A DNA stretch of 64,000 nucleotides, taken from assembly GCF_001045445.1 (NCBI RefSeq), contig NZ_LFNF01000003.1, forward strand, positions 682,001-746,000, in the 5' to 3' direction. Shown here piece by piece: positions 1 to 9,667 of this stretch. Origin of the DNA: Chryseobacterium sp. BLS98 (GTDB lineage: Bacteria; Bacteroidota; Bacteroidia; Flavobacteriales; Weeksellaceae). Within the stretch, counting starts at the first letter, position 1, and every line of letters starts with the position of its first letter. The notes under the pieces are model-generated. The model was not told the DNA's origin, did no database searches, and saw nothing but the letters and a program-made list of their open reading frames with translations. A program made the translations under genes and the position numbers.

Positions 1-1871
1 GTAAGAACAATACATTTTCCATGGGCTTTTACTCTTTCGAAAACAAGCTCTTCATCAAGAGGAATGATTGTTCTCAAGTCAATGACTTCAACCCTTCCGC
101 CAAAGTTTTTCACGGCTTCTTTGGCCCAGTAAACTCCCATTCCGTAAGTTACAACCAGTAAAGTTCTGCCTTTTTCAATTTCATTCTGATCTGCTTCAAT
201 GATCACTTTACCTTTTCCGAAAGGAAGGATATAATCTTCTGCCGGTTCAAGAGTTTTGGCATCTTCGGTTCCCGGAACCTTGCTCCAGTATAAGCCTTTA
301 TGCTCAAGCATAATGACAGGGTTCGGATCGTAGTAAGCTGCTTTTAGCAAGCCTTTGAAATCAGCTGCGTTGCTTGGATAGGCTATTTTAATTCCTTTAA
401 TATTGGCTAAAATACTTTCAACGCTTCCGCTGTGGTAAGGTCCGCCACCGCCATATGCACCGATTGGGACACGGATAATATTGCTTACAGGGAATTTTCC
501 CTGGCTCAAATAGCTCGATTTTGAGATTTCAGTAATCAATTGGTTGATTCCCGGATAGATATAATCTGCAAACTGAACTTCCACGATAGGCTTTAATCCT
601 ACAGCACTCATTCCTGCCGTTGATCCGATGATATATGCTTCCTGGATAGCAGTATTGAATACCCTTTTGCTTCCGAATTTCTTACCTAAAGTTACCGTTT
701 CCCTGAAAACACCTCCGATTCTTTCTCCTACATCCTGCCCGTAAAGCAAAGCTTCAGGATGTTTCCACATCAGCTCCTGAACGGCATGAATAGCAGCGTC
801 CACCATAACGATTTTTTCACCACCGGCAGGTTCGCGTGTTCCTGTTTCTTCCGTGATTGGAGTAGGGGCAAAAACGTGTTGCATCACCGTTTCAGGTTTC
901 GGATCTTCTGCATTTTTAGCTCTTTCAAAAGCTTCTTCTGCCTCAAGACGGGCCTTTTTAGTGATCTGCTTTAAAAGATCTTCGTCAACTCCTGATTCAA
1001 GGAGCTGTTTTCTGAGGATCTCACCCGGGTCTTTAGCCCTGTGTTTTGTTAAATCTTCTTCGTCTCTGTAGAACTCTCTTCTTACACCGGATGTATGGTG
1101 ACCGATAAGAACTGTTTTGGCGCAGACCACTAAAGGTTTTCTTTCATTTCTTACAAAATCTACAGCCTTTTTCATGGCTTCAAAGCTTTCTACGAAATCA
1201 GTTCCGTCTACACGCATTCTGCTAAGGCCTGTAAAACCTGCTACAAAATCGTAAGCATCACATGTTCTGGCTTCTTCTTTAGTTACAGAAATTCCCCATT
1301 CATTATCCTGTACAAGGAATATAATAGGAAGCTGATGAAGTGCGGCAAACTGTAAAGCCTCGCTTACTTCACCTTCCGTCACAGAGTTGTCTCCAAGGCT
1401 GCAGACTACAACCGGATTATTCTCGAAGCTCTGTAAATTAAATTCCTGGATATATTTTATTCCCTGTGCAACACCGGTCGTAGGAATCGTCTGCATTCCT
1501 GTTGCGGAACTCTGGTGAATAATTTTAGGTTTGTTTTCGTCTCTGCTGGAAGGGTGGGAATAATAAGATCTTCCCCCTGAAAACGGATCCTCTGCCTTTG
1601 CCAACAGCTGCAGCATGAGCTGGTATGGCTCAAAACCGATCCCTAAAAGAATACTTTCATCACGGTAATAAGGAGATACCCAGTCTTCTTTTTTTAACTG
1701 ATAAGCAGTAGCCAGCTGTATGGCTTCATGACCTCTTGAAGTACTATGAACATATTTACAGATATTTCTGTTTTCCTCATAGATATCCGCCATGGCTTTA
1801 GCCAGCATCATATGATTATACGCTTTAAGCAAAATATCCTGAGAAACCTTTTCGTGAAGTGTATTTTCCAT
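1..1871 (-). CDS. 2-oxoacid (branched-chain) dehydrogenase E1, fused alpha and beta subunits, 3' end cut by window
   Basis: Thiamine diphosphate-dependent E1 decarboxylase of a 2-oxoacid dehydrogenase complex, probably branched-chain 2-oxoisovalerate or a related substrate, acting in the cytoplasm with E2 and E3. The 623 visible residues read as one chain. An alpha-type half carries the TPP/Mg motif that starts GDNSVTEGE and ends QDN near residues 158-188. A beta-type transketolase half starts near residue 350 (MVDAAIHAV, YGQDVGERIGGVF). Bacteroidetes often carry this single-chain E1. The start ATG at 1871 sits just after a TATATTTG -7 box. The C-terminal transketolase domain continues left of base 1, so the protein is incomplete here. 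The exact substrate cannot be told from the sequence alone. The gene is divergent from dnaE. Confidence 0.9.
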   Translation of the reverse strand, partial: MENTLHEKVSQDILLKAYNHMMLAKAMADIYEENRNICKYVHSTSRGHEAIQLATAYQLKKEDWVSPYYRDESILLGIGFEPYQLMLQLLAKAEDPFSGGRSYYSHPSSRDENKPKIIHQSSATGMQTIPTTGVAQGIKYIQEFNLQSFENNPVVVCSLGDNSVTEGEVSEALQFAALHQLPIIFLVQDNEWGISVTKEEARTCDAYDFVAGFTGLSRMRVDGTDFVESFEAMKKAVDFVRNERKPLVVCAKTVLIGHHTSGVRREFYRDEEDLTKHRAKDPGEILRKQLLESGVDEDLLKQITKKARLEAEEAFERAKNAEDPKPETVMQHVFAPTPITEETGTREPAGGEKIVMVDAAIHAVQELMWKHPEALLYGQDVGERIGGVFRETVTLGKKFGSKRVFNTAIQEAYIIGSTAGMSAVGLKPIVEVQFADYIYPGINQLITEISKSSYLSQGKFPVSNIIRVPIGAYGGGGPYHSGSVESILANIKGIKIAYPSNAADFKGLLKAAYYDPNPVIMLEHKGLYWSKVPGTEDAKTLEPAEDYILPFGKGKVIIEADQNEIEKGRTLLVVTYGMGVYWAKEAVKNFGGRVEVIDLRTIIPLDEELVFERVKAHGKCIVL

Positions 1872-1877
1872 AGAAAG

Positions 1878-1909
1878 CAAATATACACAAAAAAATAAAA
1901 TACTAACAA
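1878..1909 (-). promoter_or_regulatory. Bacteroidetes-type promoter of the E1 gene
   Basis: Read on the minus strand, a perfect TATATTTG -7 element (1878-1885) lies 21 bases downstream of a TTG -33 element (1907-1909). This matches the TTG-N19-21-TAnnTTTG pattern of the Bacteroidetes primary sigma factor. The start codon at 1871 follows closely, so the leader would be only a few bases. Confidence 0.7.
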
Positions 1910-1922
1910 GCGTTAGTATTTT
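1897..1922. promoter_or_regulatory. perfect 11-bp inverted repeat, likely operator of the E1 gene
   Basis: Arms AAAATACTAAC (1897-1907) and GTTAGTATTTT (1912-1922) pair perfectly around the four bases AAGC. The repeat covers the -33 element of the E1 promoter, so a bound regulator should block RNA polymerase. The size and CTAAC-N4-GTTAG core resemble operators of TetR-type repressors. That assignment is inference; no regulator gene lies next to it in the window. Confidence 0.55.
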
Positions 1923-2087
1923 GTGAAAATCTTGTTCCGTCAAGATCATTTGCTTGCCAATTTTATCGAAACTGTTCTTTTCTGGCGGAAGATCAATAAC
2001 GATGTTGACTTATAACTTTATAAGGCAGAAATCTGGAAAAAATGAAGTAACTTTACATTCTCTTTTTTAAAAAAGTTAGAAACTTAT

Positions 2088-5000
2088 ATGTATTTAATTT
2101 TTGACACAGAAACAACCGGATTACCTAAAAATTTCAATGCTCCGCTTTCAGATTCCGACAACTGGCCAAGAATGGTCCAGATTGCATGGCAGATACATGA
2201 CGATAACGGTAACTTGATTGAAAATCAGGATTATATAATAAAACCTGAAGGGTATGATATTCCCTTCAATGCCGCAAGGATTCACGGGATTACTACCAAA
2301 ATTGCCAATGAAGAAGGAAGGGACCTGCAGGAGGTTCTGGAAGAGTTTTCTAAGGTTCTGGACAGGGTAAGGGTAGTGTCCGGGCATAATGTAGAGTTCG
2401 ATTACAATATTGTAGGAGCAGAATTCTACAGAAAAAGCATAAAAGACAACCTTCAGGACAAGCCTAAAGCTGATACCATGGTTTTAGGGACAGATTACTG
2501 TAAACTTGGCGGTGGGAAAGGAGGAAGATACAAGTCTCCTAAGCTGGAAGAGCTGTATGAAAAGCTGTACGGCCACAAATTTGACGAAGCCCACAATGCG
2601 GCTGCCGACGTTAATGCAACTGCGCGCGTATTCTTTGAAATGATGAGGATTGGAGTAATTCCTGCTGAAGTTCTGAAAATTTCAGAAGATCAGCTAAGCT
2701 ACTTCAAAACGCTTTATCCGGATCCGATAAAACCGTTTAATATTGTTATCAGAAGGCAGGTTGCCGATTTTAACAACAAGAAAAAGCAGCAGGATTTCGG
2801 AAGTATTGATGAAGTTGATATCGGTAAATATTTCAATTTTAACAGTCACAGTGTTTTTTCTACGCTGATGGCCACTTCAAGCATTAATGATTTGATCAAA
2901 AAGGCTTCCGATGACAATTTTCCGGCCGTAGGAATAGTAGACATCGGAAATATGATGGGCGCTTTTAAATTTGTTTCGGCAGTTGAAGCTGCGAATGGGG
3001 ACCGTGCGAAAAAGTATAAAGAATATCTTGCAAAAAAGCAGGAAGCAGAAGAGAACGAAACGGAATTTACTGAACAGGAACCTGTTTCGGAACCGCTTAT
3101 TCCTGTTGTTGGCTGTGAATTTTATATTTCAGACCGGTATGAGCAAAAGCAGTTTACGAAAGACGATCCCGACAGGAGAACTCAGGTTGTTCTTTTGGCA
3201 AAAGATTTTAACGGCTACAAAAATCTGGCAAAACTTTCGAGTATAGGCTTTTTAAAAGGGTTTTATTTTGGAGTGCCGAGGATCAGCAGGGAACTGATTG
3301 CTGAATATAAAGAAGGGCTTATTGCTTTAACTTCAGGAATTTTAGGTGATATTCCGGATGCTATTCTTAATACCGGGGAACAGAAAGGAGAAGAGCTTTT
3401 CAAATGGTGGAAAGATACTTTCGGAGATGATTTTTATGTACAGCTTCAGAATCACCAGCTGCCGGAAGAAGAACATTTAAATGAAGTTTTGTTATATCTG
3501 GCAGATAAATATAATACTAAGATTCTCGCTCAGAACGAAACTTTCTACACCAACAAAGAAGATGCAAATATTCAGGATATCGTGAGCTGTATCAAAGATG
3601 GTGAAAAATTAACGACACCGGTAGGAAAAGGCTTCGGAAAACGAAGAGGATTAACTACAGGAGAATACTATATTAAAAACAGCGACGAGATCAAAGAAGC
3701 ATTTCTTGCTTATCCGGACGCTTTTGAAGCTTATGATGAATTCCTCGCAAAATTCAGTCCGTATACCTTAAAAAGAGATGTTCTTCTTCCCAAGTTCGAT
3801 ATTCCGCAAGAATTTGTTCATGCAGAAGATGAGGTAGATGGAGGAAAAAGAGGAGAAATGGCTTATCTTACCCACTTGACTTATGAAGGCGCAAGAAAAA
3901 GATATCTTGAAACAGGGATTACAGAAGAAATCAAAGAACGTCTTGATTTTGAACTTGATGTAATTGCCAATACCGGTTATCCGGGTTACTTCCTTATTGT
4001 ACAGGATTTCTGTAACGAAGCCCGGAATATGGGAGTTTGGGTAGGCCCCGGAAGGGGTTCTGCCGCAGGTTCTGCCGTTGCGTATTGCATTGGGATTACT
4101 AACGTTGATCCTATTAAATATGACCTCCTTTTTGAGAGGTTCCTGAACCCTGAAAGGGTTTCCATGCCCGATATTGATATCGATTTTGATGATGAAGGAC
4201 GTGACAGAGTCATTAAATGGGTAATAGAAAAATATGGACAGAGCCAGGTTGCGCAGATCATTACGTACTCAGTTCTTGGGGGGAAATCTGCTATTAAAGA
4301 TGCCGGAAGAGTTCTGGATGTTCCTATTCCCGATACCAATAATATTGCAAAACTCATCCCTCCAAGTCCGGGAATGAATATTGCCAAAGCTTTAGCTAAA
4401 TATGATAAGCTGAAACCGGAGGAACAGATGCTGGTAGATGAAATGAGAATGGTTCTGGACAACCCTGAAGATCCCCGTTTTGATGTCCTGGCCAGTGCCA
4501 AAAAAATGGAAGGCTGTATCAGGAATACGGGAATCCATGCCTGCGGGGTAATTATCACCCCTGAAGATGTAAGTAACCTTGTTCCGATTACCATTGCGGC
4601 AAAAGATGCTGATATCCTGGTTTCCCAGTTTGATAACTCTGTCGCTGAAAGTGCGGGACTTCTGAAAATGGACTTCCTGGGTCTGCGTACCCTGACAATC
4701 ATTAAGGATGCCATGAAACTGGTTAAGCAGAGACATAATATTGATCTCGATCCGGATGAAATTCCCCTTGATGACGCCAAGACTTACCAGCTTTTTAAAG
4801 AAGGAAGAACCGTCGGGATTTTCCAGTATGAAAGTCCGGGAATGCAGAAATACATGAGAGAGCTTAAACCTACTGTTTTTGCCGATCTTATTGCCATGAA
4901 TGCGCTTTACCGTCCGGGACCGATTAAGTATATCCCGAACTTTATCAACAGAAAGCATGGAATTGAGGAAATCGTTTATGACCTTCCGGAAACCGAAGAA

Positions 5001-6758
5001 TATCTAAAAGAAACTTACGGAATTACCGTTTATCAGGAGCAGGTAATGCTTTTATCCCAGAAGTTGGCCAACTTTACCAAAGGTGAAGCCGATACGCTGA
5101 GAAAAGCAATGGGTAAAAAACAGATTGATGTTCTGAATAAAATGTACCCGAAATTCATTGAAGGAGGCAAGAAAAACAACCTTGATGAAGACCGTTTGAA
5201 TAAAATCTGGAACGACTGGAAAGCTTTTGCTGAATATGCCTTCAACAAATCCCACTCGACCTGTTATGCACTGATTGCTTATCATACTGCTTACCTGAAA
5301 GCCAATTATCCGGCTGAATATATGGCAAGTGTAATGAGTAATAACATCAACAATACAGATTCTATTACCATGTTTATGGAAGACTGTAAGAGTATTGGAG
5401 TGGATGTTTTGGGACCGGATGTCAACGAATCCCAGTACAAGTTCTCAGTAAACGAAAAAGGGCAGATCCGTTTCGGTCTGGGAGCAATTAAAGGAATAGG
5501 GGAAGGGCCAAGTGAGGCTATAACGAAAGAAAGGGCTAACGGAAGATTTAGAAATGTTTATGATTTCTTTGAAAGAATCCTTCCTTCCCAGATGAATAAA
5601 AGAGTGGCGGAAAGTTTAGTGCTGGCCGGAGCTTTCGACGAATTGGGCTCTTATCACAGAGGTCAGTATTTTGACGTTGATATGTCCGGGAAAACAAATC
5701 TGGAAAGACTTATAAGGTACGGACAGAGTTTCCAGGAAAGTAAAAACGAAATGGAGCACTCTCTTTTTGCTGATTTTGCCGATGAGGTACAGATTGAGCA
5801 GCCTAAACTGCTTCCTTGCCCGGAATGGCCTAATATGCATAAGCTTAATAAGGAGAAAGAAATTATCGGATTCTATCTTTCAGCCCATCCGCTGGATGAA
5901 TTCAAATACCAGTTTCAGTTTATGCAGGGCAGGCTTTCTAAAAAAAGTGTCCTGGAAAAAGACGAGGAAAAGGTAGTGACTGATGAAGTTCCTATTTTAG
6001 AGAAAGATTCCCAGGATGAAACGGTAGATCTTATTGAAATTGTTTCCGACGAAATGTCAGTTGGGGAAGGGGACGAGGAAATCATAGAAGAAGTAACGAA
6101 AAAGGCTGAACCTAAGGGTAATTTCCTGTTTTTGAACCTGGATGAGGTGGATGCTTACAAAGAACAGGCTTTTTCCAATAAACAGGAAGAGCTTTTTGAA
6201 GAAAAGAAAAAAGATTGGAAAACTGTTCAGAAGGAAAGAGAGAATGGTGGCGGCGGAAAAGAATATACCGTAGCCGGATTAATTACCGAATACCGGGTGC
6301 AGGATGGTTTCAGGAGTGGTGAAAAAGTAGCTTTCGTTACTTTAGAAGACTATTCCGGATCTTATTCATTCAGATTGGGGGATAGGGATTATATGCGCCT
6401 GAAAGAGAAACTGGAAGTCCAGAGATTTGTAATTTTTAAAATAAAATTTGCACAAGTGAAGGACGGAAGAGTTTTTGTGAATGTAATCGATGTGATAGAG
6501 CTTCAGGAAGCTTTTGAACGATTTGCAAAAAGTATTTCTCTGGTGATGGACGTAATGGATGTCCGCCCGGAAGACCTTGACTTTTTCAGAACGGTTCTTG
6601 AGAGAAATAAAGGGAACCAGAAGCTTAAATTCTTTATTAAAAATATTGAAGATGATTCACAGATTGAAGTTCAGTCCATGAAACATTCCGTTGATCTGAA
6701 CGGAGATTTGATTAAGGAAATTCAGCTTCTTAATAAGTATGAATTTTATTTGAATTAA
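2088..6758 (+). CDS. dnaE: DNA polymerase III alpha subunit with N-terminal DEDDh exonuclease
   Basis: Replicative DNA polymerase, 1556 residues. An epsilon-like DEDDh proofreading domain is fused at the N terminus (about 1-190) with D6, E8, D105, H169 and D174 all present. A PHP domain follows (about 245-430), then the PolC-type catalytic core. The core shows GPGRGSAAGS near 650, PDIDIDF with D695 and D697, and MDFLGLRTL with D862, matching E. coli D401, D403 and D555. A helix-hairpin-helix region lies near 1165-1185 and an OB-fold near 1390-1475. The PHP metal motif is degraded: HxH reads N252-S-H254 and the DHGN-like motif reads D285-I-G-N. PHP catalysis is therefore unlikely, and proofreading should come from the fused DEDDh domain. 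A terminator follows at once, so the gene is probably monocistronic. Confidence 0.97.
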   Translation: MYLIFDTETTGLPKNFNAPLSDSDNWPRMVQIAWQIHDDNGNLIENQDYIIKPEGYDIPFNAARIHGITTKIANEEGRDLQEVLEEFSKVLDRVRVVSGHNVEFDYNIVGAEFYRKSIKDNLQDKPKADTMVLGTDYCKLGGGKGGRYKSPKLEELYEKLYGHKFDEAHNAAADVNATARVFFEMMRIGVIPAEVLKISEDQLSYFKTLYPDPIKPFNIVIRRQVADFNNKKKQQDFGSIDEVDIGKYFNFNSHSVFSTLMATSSINDLIKKASDDNFPAVGIVDIGNMMGAFKFVSAVEAANGDRAKKYKEYLAKKQEAEENETEFTEQEPVSEPLIPVVGCEFYISDRYEQKQFTKDDPDRRTQVVLLAKDFNGYKNLAKLSSIGFLKGFYFGVPRISRELIAEYKEGLIALTSGILGDIPDAILNTGEQKGEELFKWWKDTFGDDFYVQLQNHQLPEEEHLNEVLLYLADKYNTKILAQNETFYTNKEDANIQDIVSCIKDGEKLTTPVGKGFGKRRGLTTGEYYIKNSDEIKEAFLAYPDAFEAYDEFLAKFSPYTLKRDVLLPKFDIPQEFVHAEDEVDGGKRGEMAYLTHLTYEGARKRYLETGITEEIKERLDFELDVIANTGYPGYFLIVQDFCNEARNMGVWVGPGRGSAAGSAVAYCIGITNVDPIKYDLLFERFLNPERVSMPDIDIDFDDEGRDRVIKWVIEKYGQSQVAQIITYSVLGGKSAIKDAGRVLDVPIPDTNNIAKLIPPSPGMNIAKALAKYDKLKPEEQMLVDEMRMVLDNPEDPRFDVLASAKKMEGCIRNTGIHACGVIITPEDVSNLVPITIAAKDADILVSQFDNSVAESAGLLKMDFLGLRTLTIIKDAMKLVKQRHNIDLDPDEIPLDDAKTYQLFKEGRTVGIFQYESPGMQKYMRELKPTVFADLIAMNALYRPGPIKYIPNFINRKHGIEEIVYDLPETEEYLKETYGITVYQEQVMLLSQKLANFTKGEADTLRKAMGKKQIDVLNKMYPKFIEGGKKNNLDEDRLNKIWNDWKAFAEYAFNKSHSTCYALIAYHTAYLKANYPAEYMASVMSNNINNTDSITMFMEDCKSIGVDVLGPDVNESQYKFSVNEKGQIRFGLGAIKGIGEGPSEAITKERANGRFRNVYDFFERILPSQMNKRVAESLVLAGAFDELGSYHRGQYFDVDMSGKTNLERLIRYGQSFQESKNEMEHSLFADFADEVQIEQPKLLPCPEWPNMHKLNKEKEIIGFYLSAHPLDEFKYQFQFMQGRLSKKSVLEKDEEKVVTDEVPILEKDSQDETVDLIEIVSDEMSVGEGDEEIIEEVTKKAEPKGNFLFLNLDEVDAYKEQAFSNKQEELFEEKKKDWKTVQKERENGGGGKEYTVAGLITEYRVQDGFRSGEKVAFVTLEDYSGSYSFRLGDRDYMRLKEKLEVQRFVIFKIKFAQVKDGRVFVNVIDVIELQEAFERFAKSISLVMDVMDVRPEDLDFFRTVLERNKGNQKLKFFIKNIEDDSQIEVQSMKHSVDLNGDLIKEIQLLNKYEFYLN

Positions 6759-6783
6759 TTAAATGTAAAAATTAGAGTTATTA

Positions 6784-6806
6784 AGCGGCATTTTGCCGCT
6801 TTTTTA
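6784..6806 (+). terminator. rho-independent terminator of dnaE
   Basis: Seven-base stem AGCGGCA/TGCCGCT (6784-6790, 6794-6800) with a three-base loop, followed by a T run. Confidence 0.85.
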
Positions 6807-7098
6807 GTTTAATGATAAAAATAAAGTGTAATTGTTGATAAAAAATTACAGAAATTATTTTATGTTAAATCAAAATTTATCTATTATAAGTGACTTTTTA
6901 TTTTGTATTAACTCACTGTAAAACAATATGTTAATTAAATGTCAGATATTAGTGATTTAACATTGAAATTAAACGTTTATTTAATTTGTGGTATTTATTT
7001 TTGAATTTCATAGTAAGGTGTGTAATGTTTTAATGTAATTTGTGATTTTTTATGAAATATTTGTTTACTTTTACCCTCTAATTTTATTTTTACTACAT
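6807..7098. other. AT-rich intergenic region before the T9SS cargo gene
   Basis: Very AT-rich and without a credible reading frame. A TATTTTTG -7-like box lies at 6996-7003 and a weaker TACTTTTA at 7066-7073; neither has a convincing -33 partner. Either could drive the gene at 7099. Confidence 0.4.
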
Positions 7099-9438
7099 AT
7101 GAAAAAACTATTTCTACTCTTTTTAGTTTTGACAGGTATGATAACCTGTCAATTGTATCAGGGACAAGCTTACTTGGTAAATACATGTTCAACGAATGTT
7201 GATAATATTACGTATTCTGTAATGAGGAGTAATACGACGGCTAATGATAAGCAGCGCATGGCTTTTATTATTCCTGCTTCTCAATTGGATAATATTGCTA
7301 ACGGTACTATCACATCAACTTACTTTAAGAGATCAACAGCTTCAGGAAGCTTAAACGCAGGAACAAATTTTAGAATTTATTTAAAAAATACTACTGCTAC
7401 AGATTTTGGCTCTACATCTCCGGATTGGGCTACTGAAACAGGTTCTGCTACCTTGGTTTATGATTCCAATCCTCAAACTGCGGTAGGAAGTACTGCAGGA
7501 TATAAGCAGTTTCAGCACTCTGCTAATTTTGTTTACACAGCAGGAAGTAACCTTGCTGTTTTTACAGAATATGTACAAACCACTGCTCAGGCATCAACTA
7601 TTTATTGGCAGTATGAATACAGCAGTCCATGTATTAACACCTCAAACAGTAATACTACAAAGTATGTAAGTACCACAAGTACTTTTGGAGCTACACTTAC
7701 TTCAACCAATTACAGAAGACCGGTGATTGCGTTCGATGCTAATGTACCGCCACCTACAACAGTTCCTAACTGTACAACAATTTCTGCACCTGCGAATGCT
7801 GCAACAGGAATTTCTGTAACACCGACAATTACCTGGTCTGCTACACCAATTACTTCCAGTTATGTAATTAATATGGGAACTACACCCGGTGGAACTGATA
7901 TTATGAATGGAGTAGATGTAGGAAATGTTACATCATATACTATTCCTGCTGCAACACCATTGGCATATTCAACTCAGTATTATGTAACGGTGATTCCTAA
8001 AAATGTTGTAGGCATGGCTACAAGTTGTAATGGGAGTACGTTTACAACTTTGGCAATGCCTTGTCCAAGTGTAAATTCGCCTACTTCAGCTGCAACGGGA
8101 GTTTCTACAATCCCTACAATTTCTTGGGGAGCGATTTCAGGAGCTACAGGATATAAGCTTACTGTAGGTACAACTTCCGGAGGTACAGATGTTTTAAACA
8201 ATGTAGATTTGGGTAATGTGACTTCTTATACATTTGCTTCTGCTTTAGCCTCATCTACAACATATTACTATACAGTTACATCTTATAATGCATCTACAAA
8301 CTCTGGTACATGTACTGTAAGATCATTTACAACAACTGCAACAGCTCCGCCTGCAAATGATAATTGTGGAGGGGCCATTGCTTTAACGGTTAATCCGGAC
8401 TTGGCTTGTGGAGCTACAACAGCTGGTAATACATTAGGGGCATCTTTATCTATGGCAGCTACACCTTGTAATGGAAATCCAGATGATGATGTTTGGTATA
8501 GCTTCGTAGCAACCAGTGCTTCACACGTTGTTGCATTATCAAATGTAGTTTCAACAGGAACATCTTCAACTACGGATATGTATTTCCAAGTATTAAGTGG
8601 AGCATGCGGCTCTCAAACGAGTGTTGTATGTTCAGATCCTAACACGGCTACTGTAAGTGGTTTAACTCCGGGACAAACCTATTATATAAGAGTATATACC
8701 TATTCTGGTGCAGGATATAATGCTAGCTTTAATATCTGTGTTGGAACACCTCCACCACCGCCGGCAAATGATAACTGTGCCAATCCAACTCCTTTAACGG
8801 TAGGAGGTGTATTCGCTACTCATGCAATTACAACTACAAATGTGGGTGCTACTGCTGATGGTACAGCGCAATCTTGTCAGACAAGTGCTACTAATAATGT
8901 TTGGTATTCTGTAGTGGTTCCTGCTTCCGGAACATTGAAAATTGAAACCAATTCAGTTACAGGTTCTACTTATACAGATTCAGTTATTAATGTATTCAGT
9001 GGTGCTTGTGGTTCATTAACACCTGTAGCTTGTGATGATGACAGTTCTGCAGATGGTAACTTCTCTCTGGTTTCATTAACAGGCCAGACTCCTGGTGCTA
9101 CATTATTGGTAAGTGTTTGGAGATACTCTTCAGGAACTGGTACAGATGGACAGTTCAAGATTTCGGCTTACGATGCATCATTATTAGCAACATCTGAAGT
9201 TTCACAAGCTAAAAATGACCTTAAGGCATACCCGAATCCTTTCGCAGATGTTTTAAATATTTCAGATATCTCTAAAGTGAAATCAGTATCAATTGTTGAT
9301 GTTGCAGGAAGAGTGGTAAAAACTATTGAAAACCCTTCTTCAGCTCTTCAGTTAGGAGATTTAAAACAAGGACTATATCTTGTGACTCTTAATATGAAAG
9401 ACGGATCAAAACAAACGATCAAAGCAATTAAGAAATAA
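7099..9438 (+). CDS. secreted modular protein, T9SS type A sorting domain
   Basis: A 779-residue exported protein of unknown target. It has a signal peptide (MKKLFLLFLVLTG...), a variable N-terminal domain to about residue 220, and two fibronectin-III-like repeats (about 223-322 and 323-414) that share a TPTI(T/S)W...GTTxGGTD pattern. Two beta-sandwich domains follow, each opening ANDNC (about 418-550 and 555-688). A type A T9SS sorting domain ends it (about 699-779; KAYPNPF...LKQGLYLVTLN...IKAIKK). I chose the ATG at 7099 over an in-frame one at 7042 because it starts directly at a canonical signal peptide. T9SS cargo is exported through the outer membrane and released or attached to the surface. 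The modules suggest adhesion or polymer binding, but no catalytic motif is seen. Confidence 0.85.
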   Translation: MKKLFLLFLVLTGMITCQLYQGQAYLVNTCSTNVDNITYSVMRSNTTANDKQRMAFIIPASQLDNIANGTITSTYFKRSTASGSLNAGTNFRIYLKNTTATDFGSTSPDWATETGSATLVYDSNPQTAVGSTAGYKQFQHSANFVYTAGSNLAVFTEYVQTTAQASTIYWQYEYSSPCINTSNSNTTKYVSTTSTFGATLTSTNYRRPVIAFDANVPPPTTVPNCTTISAPANAATGISVTPTITWSATPITSSYVINMGTTPGGTDIMNGVDVGNVTSYTIPAATPLAYSTQYYVTVIPKNVVGMATSCNGSTFTTLAMPCPSVNSPTSAATGVSTIPTISWGAISGATGYKLTVGTTSGGTDVLNNVDLGNVTSYTFASALASSTTYYYTVTSYNASTNSGTCTVRSFTTTATAPPANDNCGGAIALTVNPDLACGATTAGNTLGASLSMAATPCNGNPDDDVWYSFVATSASHVVALSNVVSTGTSSTTDMYFQVLSGACGSQTSVVCSDPNTATVSGLTPGQTYYIRVYTYSGAGYNASFNICVGTPPPPPANDNCANPTPLTVGGVFATHAITTTNVGATADGTAQSCQTSATNNVWYSVVVPASGTLKIETNSVTGSTYTDSVINVFSGACGSLTPVACDDDSSADGNFSLVSLTGQTPGATLLVSVWRYSSGTGTDGQFKISAYDASLLATSEVSQAKNDLKAYPNPFADVLNISDISKVKSVSIVDVAGRVVKTIENPSSALQLGDLKQGLYLVTLNMKDGSKQTIKAIKK

Positions 9439-9460
9439 TTTTATTGATCATAATTAATCC

Positions 9461-9489
9461 AATAGCAGCCGAAAGGCTGCTATTTTTTT
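9461..9489 (+). terminator. rho-independent terminator
   Basis: Ten-base perfect stem (9461-9470 with 9475-9484) closed by a GAAA tetraloop and followed by a T run. Confidence 0.9.
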
Positions 9490-9636
9490 ATGAATTTATA
9501 TCCTGCTAAGGTTATGGAATATGAAAATTCATTTTAAGACTTCATTTATGAAATTTAAAGTTAAAAATATTAGTAAAAAGACAGTAAAAAGCTGCCTTTT
9601 TCTATTTTAATCAATAAGCTGTTGTATTTTTTTTAT

Positions 9637-9644
9637 TAAATTTG
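9637..9644 (+). promoter_or_regulatory. -7 element upstream of second T9SS cargo gene
   Basis: TAAATTTG matches TAnnTTTG exactly, 23 bases before the start codon at 9668. No good -33 element at standard spacing. Confidence 0.5.
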
Positions 9645-9667
9645 TTTAAACCATAAAATAAAATTAC

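Noticed and set aside
759..1071. Two short plus-strand frames within the E1 gene
   Set aside because: They overlap the E1 frame with no domain or start signal.
3986..4780. 264-residue open frame on the minus strand
   Set aside because: It lies opposite the catalytic core of dnaE, has no start signal or recognisable domain, and its serine/isoleucine-rich composition is that of an antisense shadow.
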